Assembly: GCA_038141425.1 (NCBI GenBank)
Contig: JAYQIC010000001.1
Span: 636,761-700,760, forward strand
Length of the DNA: 64,000 nt
Direction: 5' to 3'
From: UBA7985 sp038141425
GTDB taxonomy: Bacteria; Pseudomonadota; Alphaproteobacteria; UBA7985
Positions 49,842 to 60,329 of the stretch are shown here, piece after piece (the stretch's first letter is position 1; each line of letters starts with the position of its first letter). The notes under the pieces are model-generated. The model was not told where the DNA came from. It was given only the letters and a program-made list of their open reading frames with translations, and did not search any database. A program made the translations under genes and the position numbers.

Positions 49842-49876
49842 TCTGACCGCTCACGAGCGGCTCCATCGCTACGGCC

Positions 49877-50041
49877 GTGGACACGGTGAACGCCCATTTC
49901 CATTGTCATTTTTGGCGGTAACAGCGGTTCCGTAGGACCATTTTCTCAAAAATCCGCGTACATAGAGGCGTCCACGGCGTCCACGGCGTCCAAAAGGCTG
50001 CAAAATAGCGTCTACCCCCATGTTTTGCGAGATGGGGGGTA
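49877..50041 (-). repeat. Repeat A, copy 4
   Basis: Same orientation as copy 3 and the longest copy. Minus strand: ACCCCCCATCTCGCAAAACA, TGGGGGT, three near-identical GTGGACGCC/GGACGCCGT units, TACGCGGATTTTTGAGAAAA, GGTCCTACGGAACC, AAAAATGACAATGGAAAT. The C-run hairpin is perfect here (ACCCCC...GGGGGT). No integrase lies beside it. Confidence 0.85.
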
Positions 50042-50206
50042 CTGCGTGTCCGGAACACTGAGTCCGCGCGTCTACGCTGAAATCCCACTACACCTCAACG
50101 GCCAACCCGATCGGGCTGAGCTTGGGGACCGGCGGTCACCGCTTTTCAGCGGTCTGCTCCCCTGCAAAGCTGTAGGAAAGAGCATACGATCAGGCCAATT
50201 GCGCTG

Positions 50207-51122
50207 TCACCTCATGCAATTGTTCAACCAGCCAGAAGTGCAGTGGGTTGCTGGCGTCACGCGTATGTCGGACCGCATGTATCGGAATTCGCCGCCGCTC
50301 ATCGGGAGCGGGCGGTAAGTAATGCCAAATTTGTGCGCATTGAGGTCGGCAACACGACGCGGCAGCGTCACTAACAGGTCAGAGCTTTCCACGATCGATA
50401 AGGCGGAAAACAGCGATGGCACCACAGTCTGAACAGACCGGCTGTAGCCCTTTAACTGCAGCGCATGGTCCACAAGATTCTGGATCGGGCCAAAGGGTGA
50501 AATCTGCAGATACCGGGCCCGGCTCATCCGCTCGGTGGTGAGGTCTTCGGTCAGCAGCGGATGCTCGCGGCGTCCGGCGAGCACGTAATTCTCGGTATAG
50601 AGTTTCTCACTGAGAAAGGAGCGGTCGGCGGTGGCAGGAAAGTCAAAGTAGCCGATGGCAAGATCAACCTGGCTCGCCTTGACGGCTTCGAGTGCTTCCT
50701 GATTGTGGAGGGGAAAAGCATGGATGCGGACCCCGGGCTGATGCGGTGTAGTCGCGCAACCAGTAGGGGCAGGATGCTTGTCAGCTCGTAGTCAAAAGCA
50801 CCCAAGCGCAAATCAATAGACGCTGAAAGCGGGTCGAAAGCGTCCGGGCCGGCAAGCGTTTCCGATATCTTCCGCACAATTTCACGGATCTTTGGTTCCA
50901 GTTCCAAAGCCAGTGCGGTTGGTTCCAGCCCGTGGGCACGGCGCAGGAATAGCGGATCACTGTAGAGGTTCCGGAGGCGCTGAGCGCGTGACTCACCGCT
51001 GGCTGGGTCAGCCCCATTTCTTGGGCCACCAGCGTCGCCTTGCGGTGGCGCATGGCACCGAGGAACACCAGTAGAATTGTGGTATCGACCAGCCGGAGAT
51101 CAATCTGATTTATATCACTCAT
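50207..51122 (-). CDS. LysR-family transcriptional regulator (frame breaks)
   Basis: N-terminal winged helix: RLVDTTILLVFLGAMRHRKA, then VAQEMGLTQPAVSHALS (the LysR recognition helix). The effector domain is readable as DAFDPLSASIDLRLGAFDYE, LAGRREHPLL and RYLQISPFGPIQNLVDHAL. Frame changes near 50,985, 50,745 and 50,560. Corrected ~305 residues; resembles NodD/SyrM-type members. It diverges from the second ABC importer by ~78 bases and is its probable regulator. Confidence 0.85.
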
Positions 51123-51135
51123 ACATTGAATTCAT

Positions 51136-51148
51136 TATCTCGAAAATA
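51136..51148. promoter_or_regulatory. Candidate LysR box
   Basis: TATCTCGAAAATA, a T-N11-A sequence with partial dyad symmetry, located between the divergent lysR and ABC genes where such sites are normally found. Confidence 0.45.
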
Positions 51149-51200
51149 AGCTGCAGTCTAGCCTTCCGCCGCGATCAAAGCACAACCTCCCGGGGCGGCA

Positions 51201-52256
51201 ATGGCAGAAATTGAACTCCGCAAAGTCAGCAAGAGCTGGGGCAGCTTCGTTGGTGTCGAAAACTTCGATCTGACAGTGGCTGACAAGGAATTCCTCGTCC
51301 TGCTTGGGCCTTCCGGGTGCGGCAAGACCACCACCATGCGCATGATCGCCGGCCTCGAGGATGTCAGCGATGGCGCGATCGCTTTCGACGGACAGGTTAT
51401 CAACGGCCTCGAGCCCAAAGACCGCGACGTCGCCATGGTGTTCCAGTCCTACGCCCTCTATCCGAACATGACCGTCTACGAGAACATCCGCTTCCCCCTG
51501 AAGGTGCGCGGCATCGACCCGCGCGGGCATGACGAAAAGGTGCGTCGCGCCAGTGCTCTGGTGGAACTCGATGATTTTCTGCACCGCCGTCCCGCCGAAC
51601 TCTCCGGTGGGCAGCGTCAGCGCGTCGCCCTCGCACGCGCGATTGTACGTGAGCCCGCGGTGTTTCTCATGGATGAGCCGCTGTCGAACCTCGATGCCAA
51701 GTTGCGGGTTTCGACCCGGGCCCACATCAAGAACCTCGCCCACGAACTTGCAGTGACGACCATCTACGTCACGCATGACCAGATCGAAGCCATGACGCTG
51801 GCCGACCGCGTGGTGATCATGAATCACGGCGTGGTGCAGCAGGTCGGCACCCCAGTCGAAATCTACGATCGTCCGGCCAACGCCTTTGTCGCCGGCTTCA
51901 TTGGCAATCCGGCGATGAACCTGATCGAAGGTCAGGTGTCCGGCGGTGTTTTCCGGGCAGAGGGATGCGAGATCAGCGGGTTCTCTGCCGAGGATGGCAA
52001 GGTCACGCTCGGCTTCAGGGCAGAAGATGCGGAGATCGGCAACGCCGACGCAGCAGCCCAGATCCAAGCCCCAATCTACACCATCGAACTCACGGGCGAC
52101 GCCACCATGGTCTCGATCCGGACCGGAGGCGCCTTCGTGACCGTCAAGGCGTCGAAGACCTTTAGCGCCGAGATCGGCGACGGCGTGTCCATCTGCGTGC
52201 CGACGGCGAAGTGCCACCTGTTCCATGCAGACACAGGGATCCGTGTTGGCGCCTGA
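51201..52256 (+). CDS. Sugar ABC transporter ATP-binding protein, MalK/UgpC type
   Basis: 351 residues, intact. LLGPSGCGKTTTMRMIAGLE (Walker A), LSGGQRQRVALARAIVREP (signature), VFLMDEPLSNLDAKLR (Walker B), TIYVTHDQIEAMTLADRV (switch His), and a C-terminal TOBE/OB regulatory domain (LGFRAEDAEIG). It energises the importer formed by the two permeases downstream. Confidence 0.95.
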   Translation: MAEIELRKVSKSWGSFVGVENFDLTVADKEFLVLLGPSGCGKTTTMRMIAGLEDVSDGAIAFDGQVINGLEPKDRDVAMVFQSYALYPNMTVYENIRFPLKVRGIDPRGHDEKVRRASALVELDDFLHRRPAELSGGQRQRVALARAIVREPAVFLMDEPLSNLDAKLRVSTRAHIKNLAHELAVTTIYVTHDQIEAMTLADRVVIMNHGVVQQVGTPVEIYDRPANAFVAGFIGNPAMNLIEGQVSGGVFRAEGCEISGFSAEDGKVTLGFRAEDAEIGNADAAAQIQAPIYTIELTGDATMVSIRTGGAFVTVKASKTFSAEIGDGVSICVPTAKCHLFHADTGIRVGA

Positions 52257-52334
52257 CGCCGGCACAAAACCCGTGGCGGGACAACTAAGGAGACGCTCCA
52301 TCGGGGCGCACCCACCAAATCGAGAGAGAGAGAG

Positions 52335-53573
52335 ATGAAGCTCAAACTCTTAGTTGCCTGCCACTGGTCGGCATGCCTCCTTGAGGTCGGCAGCCCACGC
52401 TGTCGACTGTGGTCAACGGTCAGTCGATCCGCATCCTCGCGAGTGACTTTCCTGCGATCCACCGTAGCTGGTACCGCAGAGAAAACTTCAATGCGGCAAG
52501 TGCGGGCGAATTCAAGCCGCAACCACACCACCAGAAGCCCGTCAGATCATGAACGCGGCGCTGACCCCGAACCCAGCAGAATACACCAGCGTCATTGTGG
52601 CGAACTCGACCCTGACTTTCAGCGGTGATGAACAGCGTGCATAGTCCGTCCTCCCAGATAGCCCATGGTCGCCAAGTACGGTGCCGACCTGCCGCAAAAC
52701 CTGATGATCACCATCGACGGCAACATCATGGCCGTGGCCTTCACGGCCAACGCCCAGCACGCTGGCCTCATCGGACAGGACGTTCTAGGAGCAGGCCGGC
52801 GTCGATGCAGCATTCGGGGACTCGTGTAGAAGTTCATGGCGGCTGCGAAGCCATCCGCGACATCATGGAATACCCGATCGTGATGAACACCGAAAGCTGT
52901 GGCTGGAACGTCAGTGAATCCGCTAACCTGCGCTTTCCTTGCCACGGTGGTGAAGTTCTTTGAAGTACCAGCGCTATCCACATCATTGAACAGCCCGGCG
53001 CTGGCGTGGCTGCTAGGCTTTCAAGGCCATGACTGAATATGCTCACCCTGACCACCTGACTGGGCGTCCAGGAGCAGAAACCGGGGTCTGGGAAGCGGAA
53101 GGCGAAAGCTGCCTTGGGCATCATGTGAGTTCGCGCGGTGGTGATCCTCGATGATGAGAGCTCCTCCGAGAAGTCGTGACCGCGAACACCGTACTGTCCG
53201 CAGCTCCATCCGGTTGGTAGGCGGTCTGCTGAGGCTACCCTGTGGTGGGACGGTTTCACAATCGCATTGAACGTCTCTGATGCCGAAGCGGAAGCCGCTT
53301 TGCGGCGCTCGTCAGCGCGTTGAACGCCGACATGGTTGCCGCCAACAACGATGATGCCATCTGGCTGCTTGACGGGTTCCAGCCCGGTCCGGCCGCCGCA
53401 GGTGTCGCAGCAACGGCCAAGCGTAACGCACCCTACCCAATGCTGCCGCAGATCAGCCTGCTGCATAACGCCCTCGTGCTTGAGCTCTCAGACTTCCTCA
53501 GGGCGATGAAAGCGCGGAACAAGCGCTGATGGACGTGGAAGCTGCGCCACGGCTGAGGACTGGGTTCCTCTAA
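52335..53573 (+). CDS. Extracellular solute-binding protein, family 1 (heavily frame-broken)
   Basis: Corrected reading starts MKLKLLVA followed by a signal peptide, and includes SGAEFKPQPTPPEARQIM-like text, MVAKYGADLPQNLMITIDGN, AVAFTANAQHAGLIGQDVLE, YPIVMNTESCGWNVSESANL and, near the end, LPQISLLHNALVLELSDFL with GDESAEQALMDVEAA. This is the type of large binding protein used by MalFGK-like sugar importers. At least eight frame changes are needed, more per kilobase than elsewhere; it may be a decayed gene or a badly read stretch. Corrected ~410 residues. Confidence 0.65.
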
Positions 53574-53599
53574 TACCTCCCTCTCCCCTAAACCCTCCA

Positions 53600-53639
53600 G
53601 GAGGAGGCCGGATCGGCCTCCTCCATCTTCCCTTTTTCT
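53600..53639 (+). terminator. 10-bp GC hairpin after the binding-protein gene
   Basis: GGAGGAGGCC-loop-GGCCTCCTCC, then a T-rich run (CCCTTTTTCTT). As after the other binding-protein gene, it lies inside the operon and may lower expression of the permeases relative to the receptor. Confidence 0.8.
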
Positions 53640-53653
53640 TCAGGACGCTAAGC

Positions 53654-54671
53654 GTGAAGCATCGCACTTTGCCTGGTTCATTTTTCCGACGCTTTGCGCC
53701 ATGATCCTGTTCATCGCGCTGCCGATCGTGTCCGTGATCATTCAATCGCTCTTTGTCCAGCATGAGCAGGTTCTGGTGGTCTCGGAAAACTGTGACCACC
53801 TTTCGCTGTAACGCAGTCGACCAAGATCGATCAGCCACTGAAAGGCTTCGTGCGGATCGCCGTTGGGGCAGTTCAACGGCCTCGGCACCTACTTCAACCG
53901 CTCCCACCTCGCGTTTGCTGAAATCGGTGACGCCTGGGCGAGGCGGCCAGTTTTGGCGAGTTCTGGGCCGAAGTGTCCAATTGCCCTTCCCATCGAGCGC
54001 TCACCTTTACGCTCACCTACACCTTTTTCGTGACCCCGCTGGTATTGATCCTCGGCCTGGTTATTGCTGCGGGAGTGAACACGCGCCTGCGCTGCTCAAA
54101 GGCCCATCGATCTTCATTTCGCTGCTGCCGTTTCTGGTCACACCGCTTGTCGGCTCCGCTCATCCTGTTCTGGATGGTCGACGGCGATGGCATCATCGGC
54201 CGCAACCATACAGTTGATCTTTAACGACCCCAATCTCAGCCTCAGCATCGACGGTGCTCCACCTGGACGATGCTCATCGTGCTCTGGGGATCTGCGCACG
54301 GTGGATTCGGCTTCATCGTCTTCTACGCCGGTCTGGGCCGTGCCTCAGACACGCTGGAAGCTGCGCAGATCGACCAGGGCCAGCAAGGGTAGCGGCGGAT
54401 GATCTACGTAACCATTCCGCATCTGATGCCGATCGCGTCCTTCGTTACGCTCATGCTGCTGATGGACAGGTCTTCGAACCCATCGTCAGTTTTTCCGCTG
54501 AGGCCCAAACAATCCCTGAGTTTCATGATCTACAACGATCTCCGGGAGAGTGGAGATCCGCTCTATGGCTCCGGCGCAGCGACCTCATTGCTCACCATCA
54601 TCGGTGTTGTGATCCTGCTGACGCCGGTGTTGCTCCATATATAGCGTGACTTCAACCGCAACGCGCACTGA
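53654..54671 (+). CDS. Sugar ABC permease 1, MalF type (frame breaks)
   Basis: Readable segments: AMILFIALPIVSVIIQSLF (first membrane helix), FTLTYTFFVTPLVLILGLVI, SIFISLLPFLVTPLVGS, LFWMVDGDGIIG, EAAQIDGA (the EAA loop that docks the ATPase) and IYVTIPHLMPIASFVTLMLL. GTG start 53,654 chosen so that the first helix is included. About eight frame changes and one internal stop. Corrected ~335 residues. Confidence 0.72.
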
Positions 54672-54685
54672 TGGATTGAGGGCTC

Positions 54686-55538
54686 ATGTCTACCAAAGCT
54701 CAAAACCGCCTGACCCTGTTCAAGATCGCGACAGCCTTGTCATTCCTGTGGCTGTTTCTGGCTGCCTTTCCGTTCGTCTGGACCTTCTGGGGCCTTCCAA
54801 GAGTCTGAGCTGACTTCTTCTCGAGCCGACTGGATGAACGCTCTGACCGGGAAGAATACGATCCGGGAGACCGGTGCTGCCTTCACCGGAGCCGCTTACC
54901 ACGGCGCTTGGGTCATCAAGGAATTCTGGAAGAACGTCATCAACTCCAGCATCGTCGTGCTGTTCACCGTGGTCGACCCACGGCCTTCGGGACGCTGGGT
55001 GGCTATGCGCGCCCCGGTCCGGTTTCCGCTACGCCTTCTGGATCCTGATGGCGGCACTGGTGTTCCGGGCGATGCCGCATCCGCTGGTCTCGGGGGTACA
55101 TGCTGCCGTTCTTTGAATGGAACATCTGGGGCACCTGCCGACTACGATCATCGTGCTGGTGGCCATTAACCAGCCCTTCACGCTGTGGATGCTGCTCATT
55201 CTTCCTGAACATCCCCAAAGACATGGATGAAAGTGCGCTGGTCGACGGCTGCGCTTTCGCGTTCTGGCGTTATCGTCACGTCATGTGGCCCGGGGTGATC
55301 ACCACCGGGCTGTTTAACTTCCTGCTGGCCTGTGACTTCACCGTCACAGCCATGCTGCAGCGAAAAACGAAAACAATCATTCCGGCGATCAACAGCTTTC
55401 TTGGAACCACTTTCAGGTCGAAGGCAAGGTGATGCGCCAAACCTGGTGTTTCAACGGCGGCACCTGTTTCTGCTGATCATGTTCTTTCAGCGGCAGGTCG
55501 TCAGCGGTCTCATCGCGAAGATTGCCGTCAAGGGATGA
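54686..55538 (+). CDS. Sugar ABC permease 2, MalG type (frame breaks)
   Basis: Segments: LFKIATALSFLWLFLAAFPF (first helix), EFWKNVINSSIVVLFTVV, RSGFRYAFWILMAALVFRAM, IIVLVAINQPFTLWML, LNIPKDMDESALVDG (the EAA-type loop, here ESALVDG), VMWPGVITTGLFNFLLA and LFLLIMFFQRQVVSG. About six frame changes. Corrected ~285 residues. Second half of the channel. Confidence 0.74.
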
Positions 55539-55539
55539 T

Positions 55540-56614
55540 ATGGGGGAAGCGCACCGCGTGACACAACCAACAAGCAGGCACTCGAAGAACTGCGGGCCGC
55601 GATGAATTAACTGCGACAAAGAAGGCTGTCCGCAAAGCCTGTGCTCACGCCCGAAAGATGACGCGAAGTTACATCGCCCATCCGTTCGGAGACCTGCAGG
55701 GCCCCGAGTTCTACCGGCGATGCTACCAGCCCCTTCTGGAGGCCATGCCGGACCTCGAGCGCCGCGACTGGATCGTCATGGGTGGGCAGACCGAGCACGG
55801 TGACGACTGGGTCGGCTGCGGGGGGCACTATGTCGGAACCTTCGTCGGCAGTTGGTTGGATATCCCCCACGGGTCATCTGACCCATCTGCGCTTTCACGA
55901 GTTCTACCGCTTCGAAGCGGGGAAGGTGGTGGAGGTTCAGGCGCTCTGGGACATTCCGGGAGGTCATGATTCAGGCTGGTGCCTGGCCGCTGGCGCCTTC
56001 ATTGGGGCTGGAGTTCTGCATTCCCGGGCCGGCCACCAACGACGGCGTCGTTCCGGGCCCTGGGATCCGGCTCAGTCCAACGGTACCTGCGACCATGTCG
56101 TGACCATGCTCAAGTACATGAAGCGGCACCCGAGCGAGGGTGGGCCGGAGCTGATGGAAATGTCGCGCTTCTCTGGAGCGATCGCATGAACTGGTACGGC
56201 CCAGCCGGGATCGGATCGGCCCGGGGCATTTCCGGTTTCCGGAACTGGCACCAGATCCCGTTTCTCAACGGCATGCCAGACCGGGGTCAGTACCTGGAGG
56301 AAATCACCTATCACTTCTTCGGCGACTTCGGCAACTATGCGGCCGTGACCGGCTGGCCGAACGCTGTCCAGACAATTACCAATGATGGTTCATCAGGATC
56401 GCGCCTCGGGCAAGCGCTTCACCATGAAATCGCTGGATTTCTGGCGGGTCGAAGATGGCAAGATCCGTGAGAACTGGGTCATGGTCGATCTGCTCGACGC
56501 CTATAAGCAGCTCGGGGTCGACGTCTTTGCGCGCATGGGGGAATTCAACAAGCTGCGTGTCGCTGGACGCATCCCTTTCCCTGTGGGTGAGGCCCTAGGC
56601 CCTATGCTGTGTAA
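55540..56614 (+). CDS. SnoaL-like/ester cyclase family protein 1 (frame breaks)
   Basis: Probably two NTF2-like domains in tandem. First: DTTNKQALEELRAAM, then IAHPFGDLQGPE, DLERRDWIVMGGQTEHGDDW and LTHLRFHEFYRFEAGKVVEV. Second: PELMEMxRFWSDRMNWYGPA, GISGFRNWHQIPFLNGMPDR, YHFFGDFGNYAAVTGWP and WRVEDGKIRENWVMVDLLD. Both show the SnoaL pattern ending in a W/Y-x-x-x-x-G-K-I strand. Family members are polyketide cyclases, or small hydrolases and isomerases; the reaction here is unknown. Follows permease 2 directly. Confidence 0.72.
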
Positions 56615-56631
56615 AGCTGCCGGGGATGGGC

Positions 56632-57613
56632 ATGAAGGCTTTGATCAAAGTTCGTCGATCTACCGGACTTTATCCTCGGGGTGACCCGGACACTGTGGGA
56701 AGACCGACAGGTCTCCCAGCTCCAGCAATACCCCTATGCCCCGATATCATCGTCGGTCACCCGCATCTGTGGTGGTCGGCAACCGGATGTCATTGCGGCA
56801 ACGATGGCATGGCAAGCGCTCGCAGAGTTCCCCGATCGTGCCCTTCTGGGTGAAGACGTCATCTGGTCCGGCACACCAGAGAGCGAGGGATGCTCTCCTC
56901 CCATCGGTTGCTTTCAACCGCCACCGCAGCCGTCCAGGGGCCTACGGCGCACCCACAGGCACCCGACTGCAGTATCGGATCATCGCCGACTGCCACGCGA
57001 TCAACAACCGGATCGATGACGAGTGGCTGATCCGCGATCAGGGGAGCCATCGTCCGGCAGATGGGCATCGAACCAAAGGACTATGCCCGCAGCCTGATCG
57101 CGGCAGAGGTGGTCGGAAACCCTGCGTCCAGCCCTACCCCGGCAAATGACCGGCCCGGCCCCTATCAGGGCAGGGGCAATAACAACCGCTGGGGTCAGCA
57201 GCTGTCGGATATGCTGCAGGCGATCATGAACGCGGACTTCGATGCGAATTCCAGTTCACTATGACCGGGCGGCGCAATTGAGCTATCCGGGCGGCGTGAA
57301 CACCGTCAGCTTTGAAGGGCGGACCAGTTCTGGATGGGGCTGCGATCGAGCTTTCCCAATGCCCGGTTCGAGGTCCACCACGTGATCGGGCGCGATGATC
57401 CCGCTATGCCGCCGCGTGCCGCGATGCGCTGGAGCCTGCACGGCCTGCACGAGGGCTATGGCGCCTTTGGATCGCCAACCGGTGCTGACGTCTACGTCAT
57501 GGGTGCAACCCACGCTGAATTCAGGGAGCTTGTCAGCGGGTCGCCGAAGCTGCGCCGCAGTGGACGCTGTACGAGAAACCGCGATCTGGAAGCAGATTTT
57601 GCTGCGGGCTTGA
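56632..57613 (+). CDS. SnoaL-like/NTF2-fold protein 2 (frame breaks)
   Basis: Related to the preceding gene. Segments: FVDLPDFILGVTRTLWEDRQ, YGAPTGTRLQYRIIADCHAI, NNRIDDEWLIRDQGA, FEVHHVIGRDDPAMPPRAAM, RWSLHGLHEGYGAFGSPTGA and ETAIWKQILLRA at the end, with a stop at 57,611. Again two NTF2-like halves. Coupled to the first SnoaL-like gene by 17 bases. Likely acts on the same imported compound. At least six frame changes. Confidence 0.68.
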
Positions 57614-57860
57614 GCCGCACGGCCTCGGGCAATCATCAGATATCCCGGGGGAACGACCGATATACTGTTCGATCTGCACGCGGGCGATCATCATCGGGGA
57701 ACCCCAGACGCGCACAAATCCGAGTTCGTCGACGCGCCAGCCACAAGGAACCGACGAATGCTCTCTGCCAGCGCCAGGTCAGTCCCGACCGCGGTGGGGC
57801 AAGGTGATGACGTTACCTCCTGCGACCGGAACATCAGCAGACAGAGAATGATGCGTATGT
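57614..57860. other. Convergent intergenic stretch, no supported gene
   Basis: Between the ends of the SnoaL operon and thrC. On the minus strand a frame starting at an ATG overlapping the thrC stop reads ARHTHHSLSADVPVAGG and then breaks; later text (VRVWGSPMMIARVQIEQY) looks protein-like but has no clear end. It may be a small gene after thrC; I cannot support more. Confidence 0.35.
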
Positions 57861-59276
57861 CTAGCCATGGTCCATCATGCCTCCGACGGATGCGAGCCGT
57901 TCCCTGATCCACTGCCTTACCTCGTGGGTGTTATTGGGCAGGCTGACAGCGTTTTCGGGGCGGCCCATGAGGCTGGGCCAGTGATTGCGGCAACGGCGCT
58001 CCGGATTGCCCGTAGCCCTCGAAACCGCCTCCGGAAACTTGGCTGGGTGCGCGGTCGAGAGCGCAACAGTAGGATAGCCCGCCGTTCGTTTGAGTCGGGC
58101 GTGTTCCATCGCGATCACTGTGTGTCGAGCAGAGCAGGTGCCGGTCTTCTGTTGCCAGTCGCGCATGGCGTCGACGATCGCCTCGTCATCGGCGAAAAGC
58201 CATCAAAACCCGCGCGGGTTCTTTCGAACACCTCCGCCGGCAGCGGCATGGCGCCGGTCGCATGAAAGCCTGCCATAAAGGTCTGAACTTGCGTCGCGTC
58301 ACGGTCGCACAGCTCGAACAACAAACGTTCGAAGTTGGAGGATACCTGAATATCCATCGACGGGCTCAGGCTCGGTGCAACCTCGCGCACGGACATGTCG
58401 TTGTTCGGAAAAACCGGGTGAGAATGTCGTTCCGATTTGAACTGATCAGCAGGCGGTTGATGGGCAGGCCCATTTGCCGGGCTGCATGGCCGGCGAAGGC
58501 ATTGCCAAAGTTCCCGGTGGGGATCGCAAAATCGAGCGATTGATCGGGCGCGCCCAGCCTCAGGCCTGCCCAGAAATAATAGACGGCCTGCGCCATGATC
58601 CGCCCAGTTAATCGAGTTCACGGACGTGAGGCTGACGGCTTCGCGAAAGCCTTCGTCGCCGTAGGCCTCTTTGACGATTCTCTGACAGTCATCGAAGGTA
58701 CCCCGGTATCCCGATGACATGGATGTTGCTGGCCTGAACCGTGGTCATCTGCCGCCGCTGTACTTCGGATATCCGGCCCAGCGGAAACAGAATGAAGAGA
58801 TTGACGCACTGCAGGTCCCGGAAGGCCTCAATGGCCGCTGCGCCGGTATCACCCGAGGTTGCTCCGATCACCGTAACTGTCCGGCTTTCGCGTACCAGCA
58901 GAAACTCAAACACCTGCGCCAGGAGCTGCATGGCGAAGTCTTTGAATGCGTAAGTCGGTCCGTGAAACAGTTCGAGCAAATGGACGTCATCGTCGATTTT
59001 GCACAGCGGTGCGACGGAGTCTGAACGGAACCCGGCGTAGGCACGGTCGAGCAGGGGCACGAGGTCGTCACGGTGGATGTCGGGGTCGACAAAGGGCAGC
59101 ATGACTTCAGCCGCCAGCTCCTGATAACTCAACCGGCGCCAGGCACGCAGCGTCTCAGGACTGATCCGGGGCCAGGTCGCGGGCGTGTAGAGCCCGCCAT
59201 CAGTCGCCAGCCCTTCGAACAGCATGTCCTTGAACGACAGTGCTGGTGCCCGGCCGCGCGTGGAAATGTATTCCAT
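57861..59276 (-). CDS. thrC: Threonine synthase (frame breaks)
   Basis: PLP enzyme converting O-phosphohomoserine to threonine. N-terminal YISTRGRAPALSFKDMLFEG, LFHGPTYAFKDFAMQLL with the PLP lysine, TVIGATSGDTGAAAIEAF, NSINWADH-type segment (SVNSINW), VSSNFERLLFEL and IAMEHARLKRTAGYPTVALS. Frame changes near 58,700, 58,600, 58,545 and 58,135. Corrected ~465 residues, usual. First three bases after it upstream is tdh, in the same direction. Confidence 0.93.
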
Positions 59277-59279
59277 GGG

Positions 59280-60329
59280 CTAGACCTCGGTCCAATCGAG
59301 GACAACCTTGCCGGTTTGACCCGACTTCATGGCGGCGAAAGCCCTCTCAAAGTCCCGCGCAGGAAAGCGGTGGGTGATGATCGGCTCGATGTTGAGGCCG
59401 GCATCGAGCATGGCGAGCATCTTGTACCAGGTTTCAAACATCTCCCGTCCATAGATGCCCTTGAGGGTAATCGACTTGAGCACCACGCGAGACAGGTCGA
59501 GGTCGGCGCTGGTGCTGGGAATGCCAAGCAGGGCCAACCGACCGCCCACGTCCAGTGCCTCGATCATCTGGGACAAGGCGGCACCAGATCCGGACATTTC
59601 CAGACCGATGTCGAAACCCTGCTTGATCCCCAGAGCCTGCATCTCCGCTTCGAGGTTCGGGTACTGACGTTGACGGTATGGACGTCTGCGACAACCGACC
59701 GGGCCAGCGTGAGCCGCGCGTCATTGATATCCGTCAGTACTACGTTGCGGGCACCGGCAAAGCGGCAGACGGCGGCGGCCATGATCCCAATAGGCCCGGC
59801 GCCTGTAATAAGGACGTCTTCGCCAAGAATGTCGAAAGCGAGCGCCGTATGGACGGCATTGCCCAGTGGATCGAGGATGGCGCCAAGGTCGTCGGAAATT
59901 GAGTCCGGTAACTCGATGACGTTGAAGGCCGTAGTAGCTGTACGTACTGAGCAAAGGCACCGTCGGTCTCCACGCCCAGTCCCCGCGTCCCCGGGTCCAG
60001 ATGAAAGCGACCCGAGCGCGATTGCCGTACTGTGTTGGATCAGATGGCCTTCACCGGAGACGCGCTGCCCAACCTTCAGCGTGCTGACGTTCTTTCCGAC
60101 CTCGACCACTTCGCCTGAGAATTCGTGACCGGTGATAATGGGCACAGGCACAATCGATTGTGCCCAGGCGTCCCCAGTCCCAGATGTGAATGTCGGTCCC
60201 GCAGATGCCGGTCCGCCGAACCTTTATCAGCACGTCGTCTTCACCGATCGTGGGGATCGGTGCCTCCAGCCATTGTAAGGCTTCGGCCGCTTCTGCCTTT
60301 TGCAGGGAATACATGACTTGGTTTGACAT
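59280..60329 (-). CDS. tdh: L-threonine 3-dehydrogenase (frame breaks)
   Basis: Zinc-dependent MDR enzyme oxidising threonine to 2-amino-3-ketobutyrate. VRRTGICGTDIHIWDW has the catalytic zinc Cys, PIITGHEFSGEVVEVG the zinc His-Glu pair, DILGEDVLITGAGPIGIMAA the NAD site, and DLSRVVLKSITLKGIYGREM the family C-terminal region. Frame changes near 60,155, 60,040, 59,950 and 59,665. Corrected ~345 residues. Its ATG overlaps the kbl stop (TGATG). Confidence 0.94.

Noticed and set aside
22798..50041. CRISPR array
   Set aside because: Repeat A and B copies are few, kilobases apart and in both orientations; there are no regular spacers and no cas genes.
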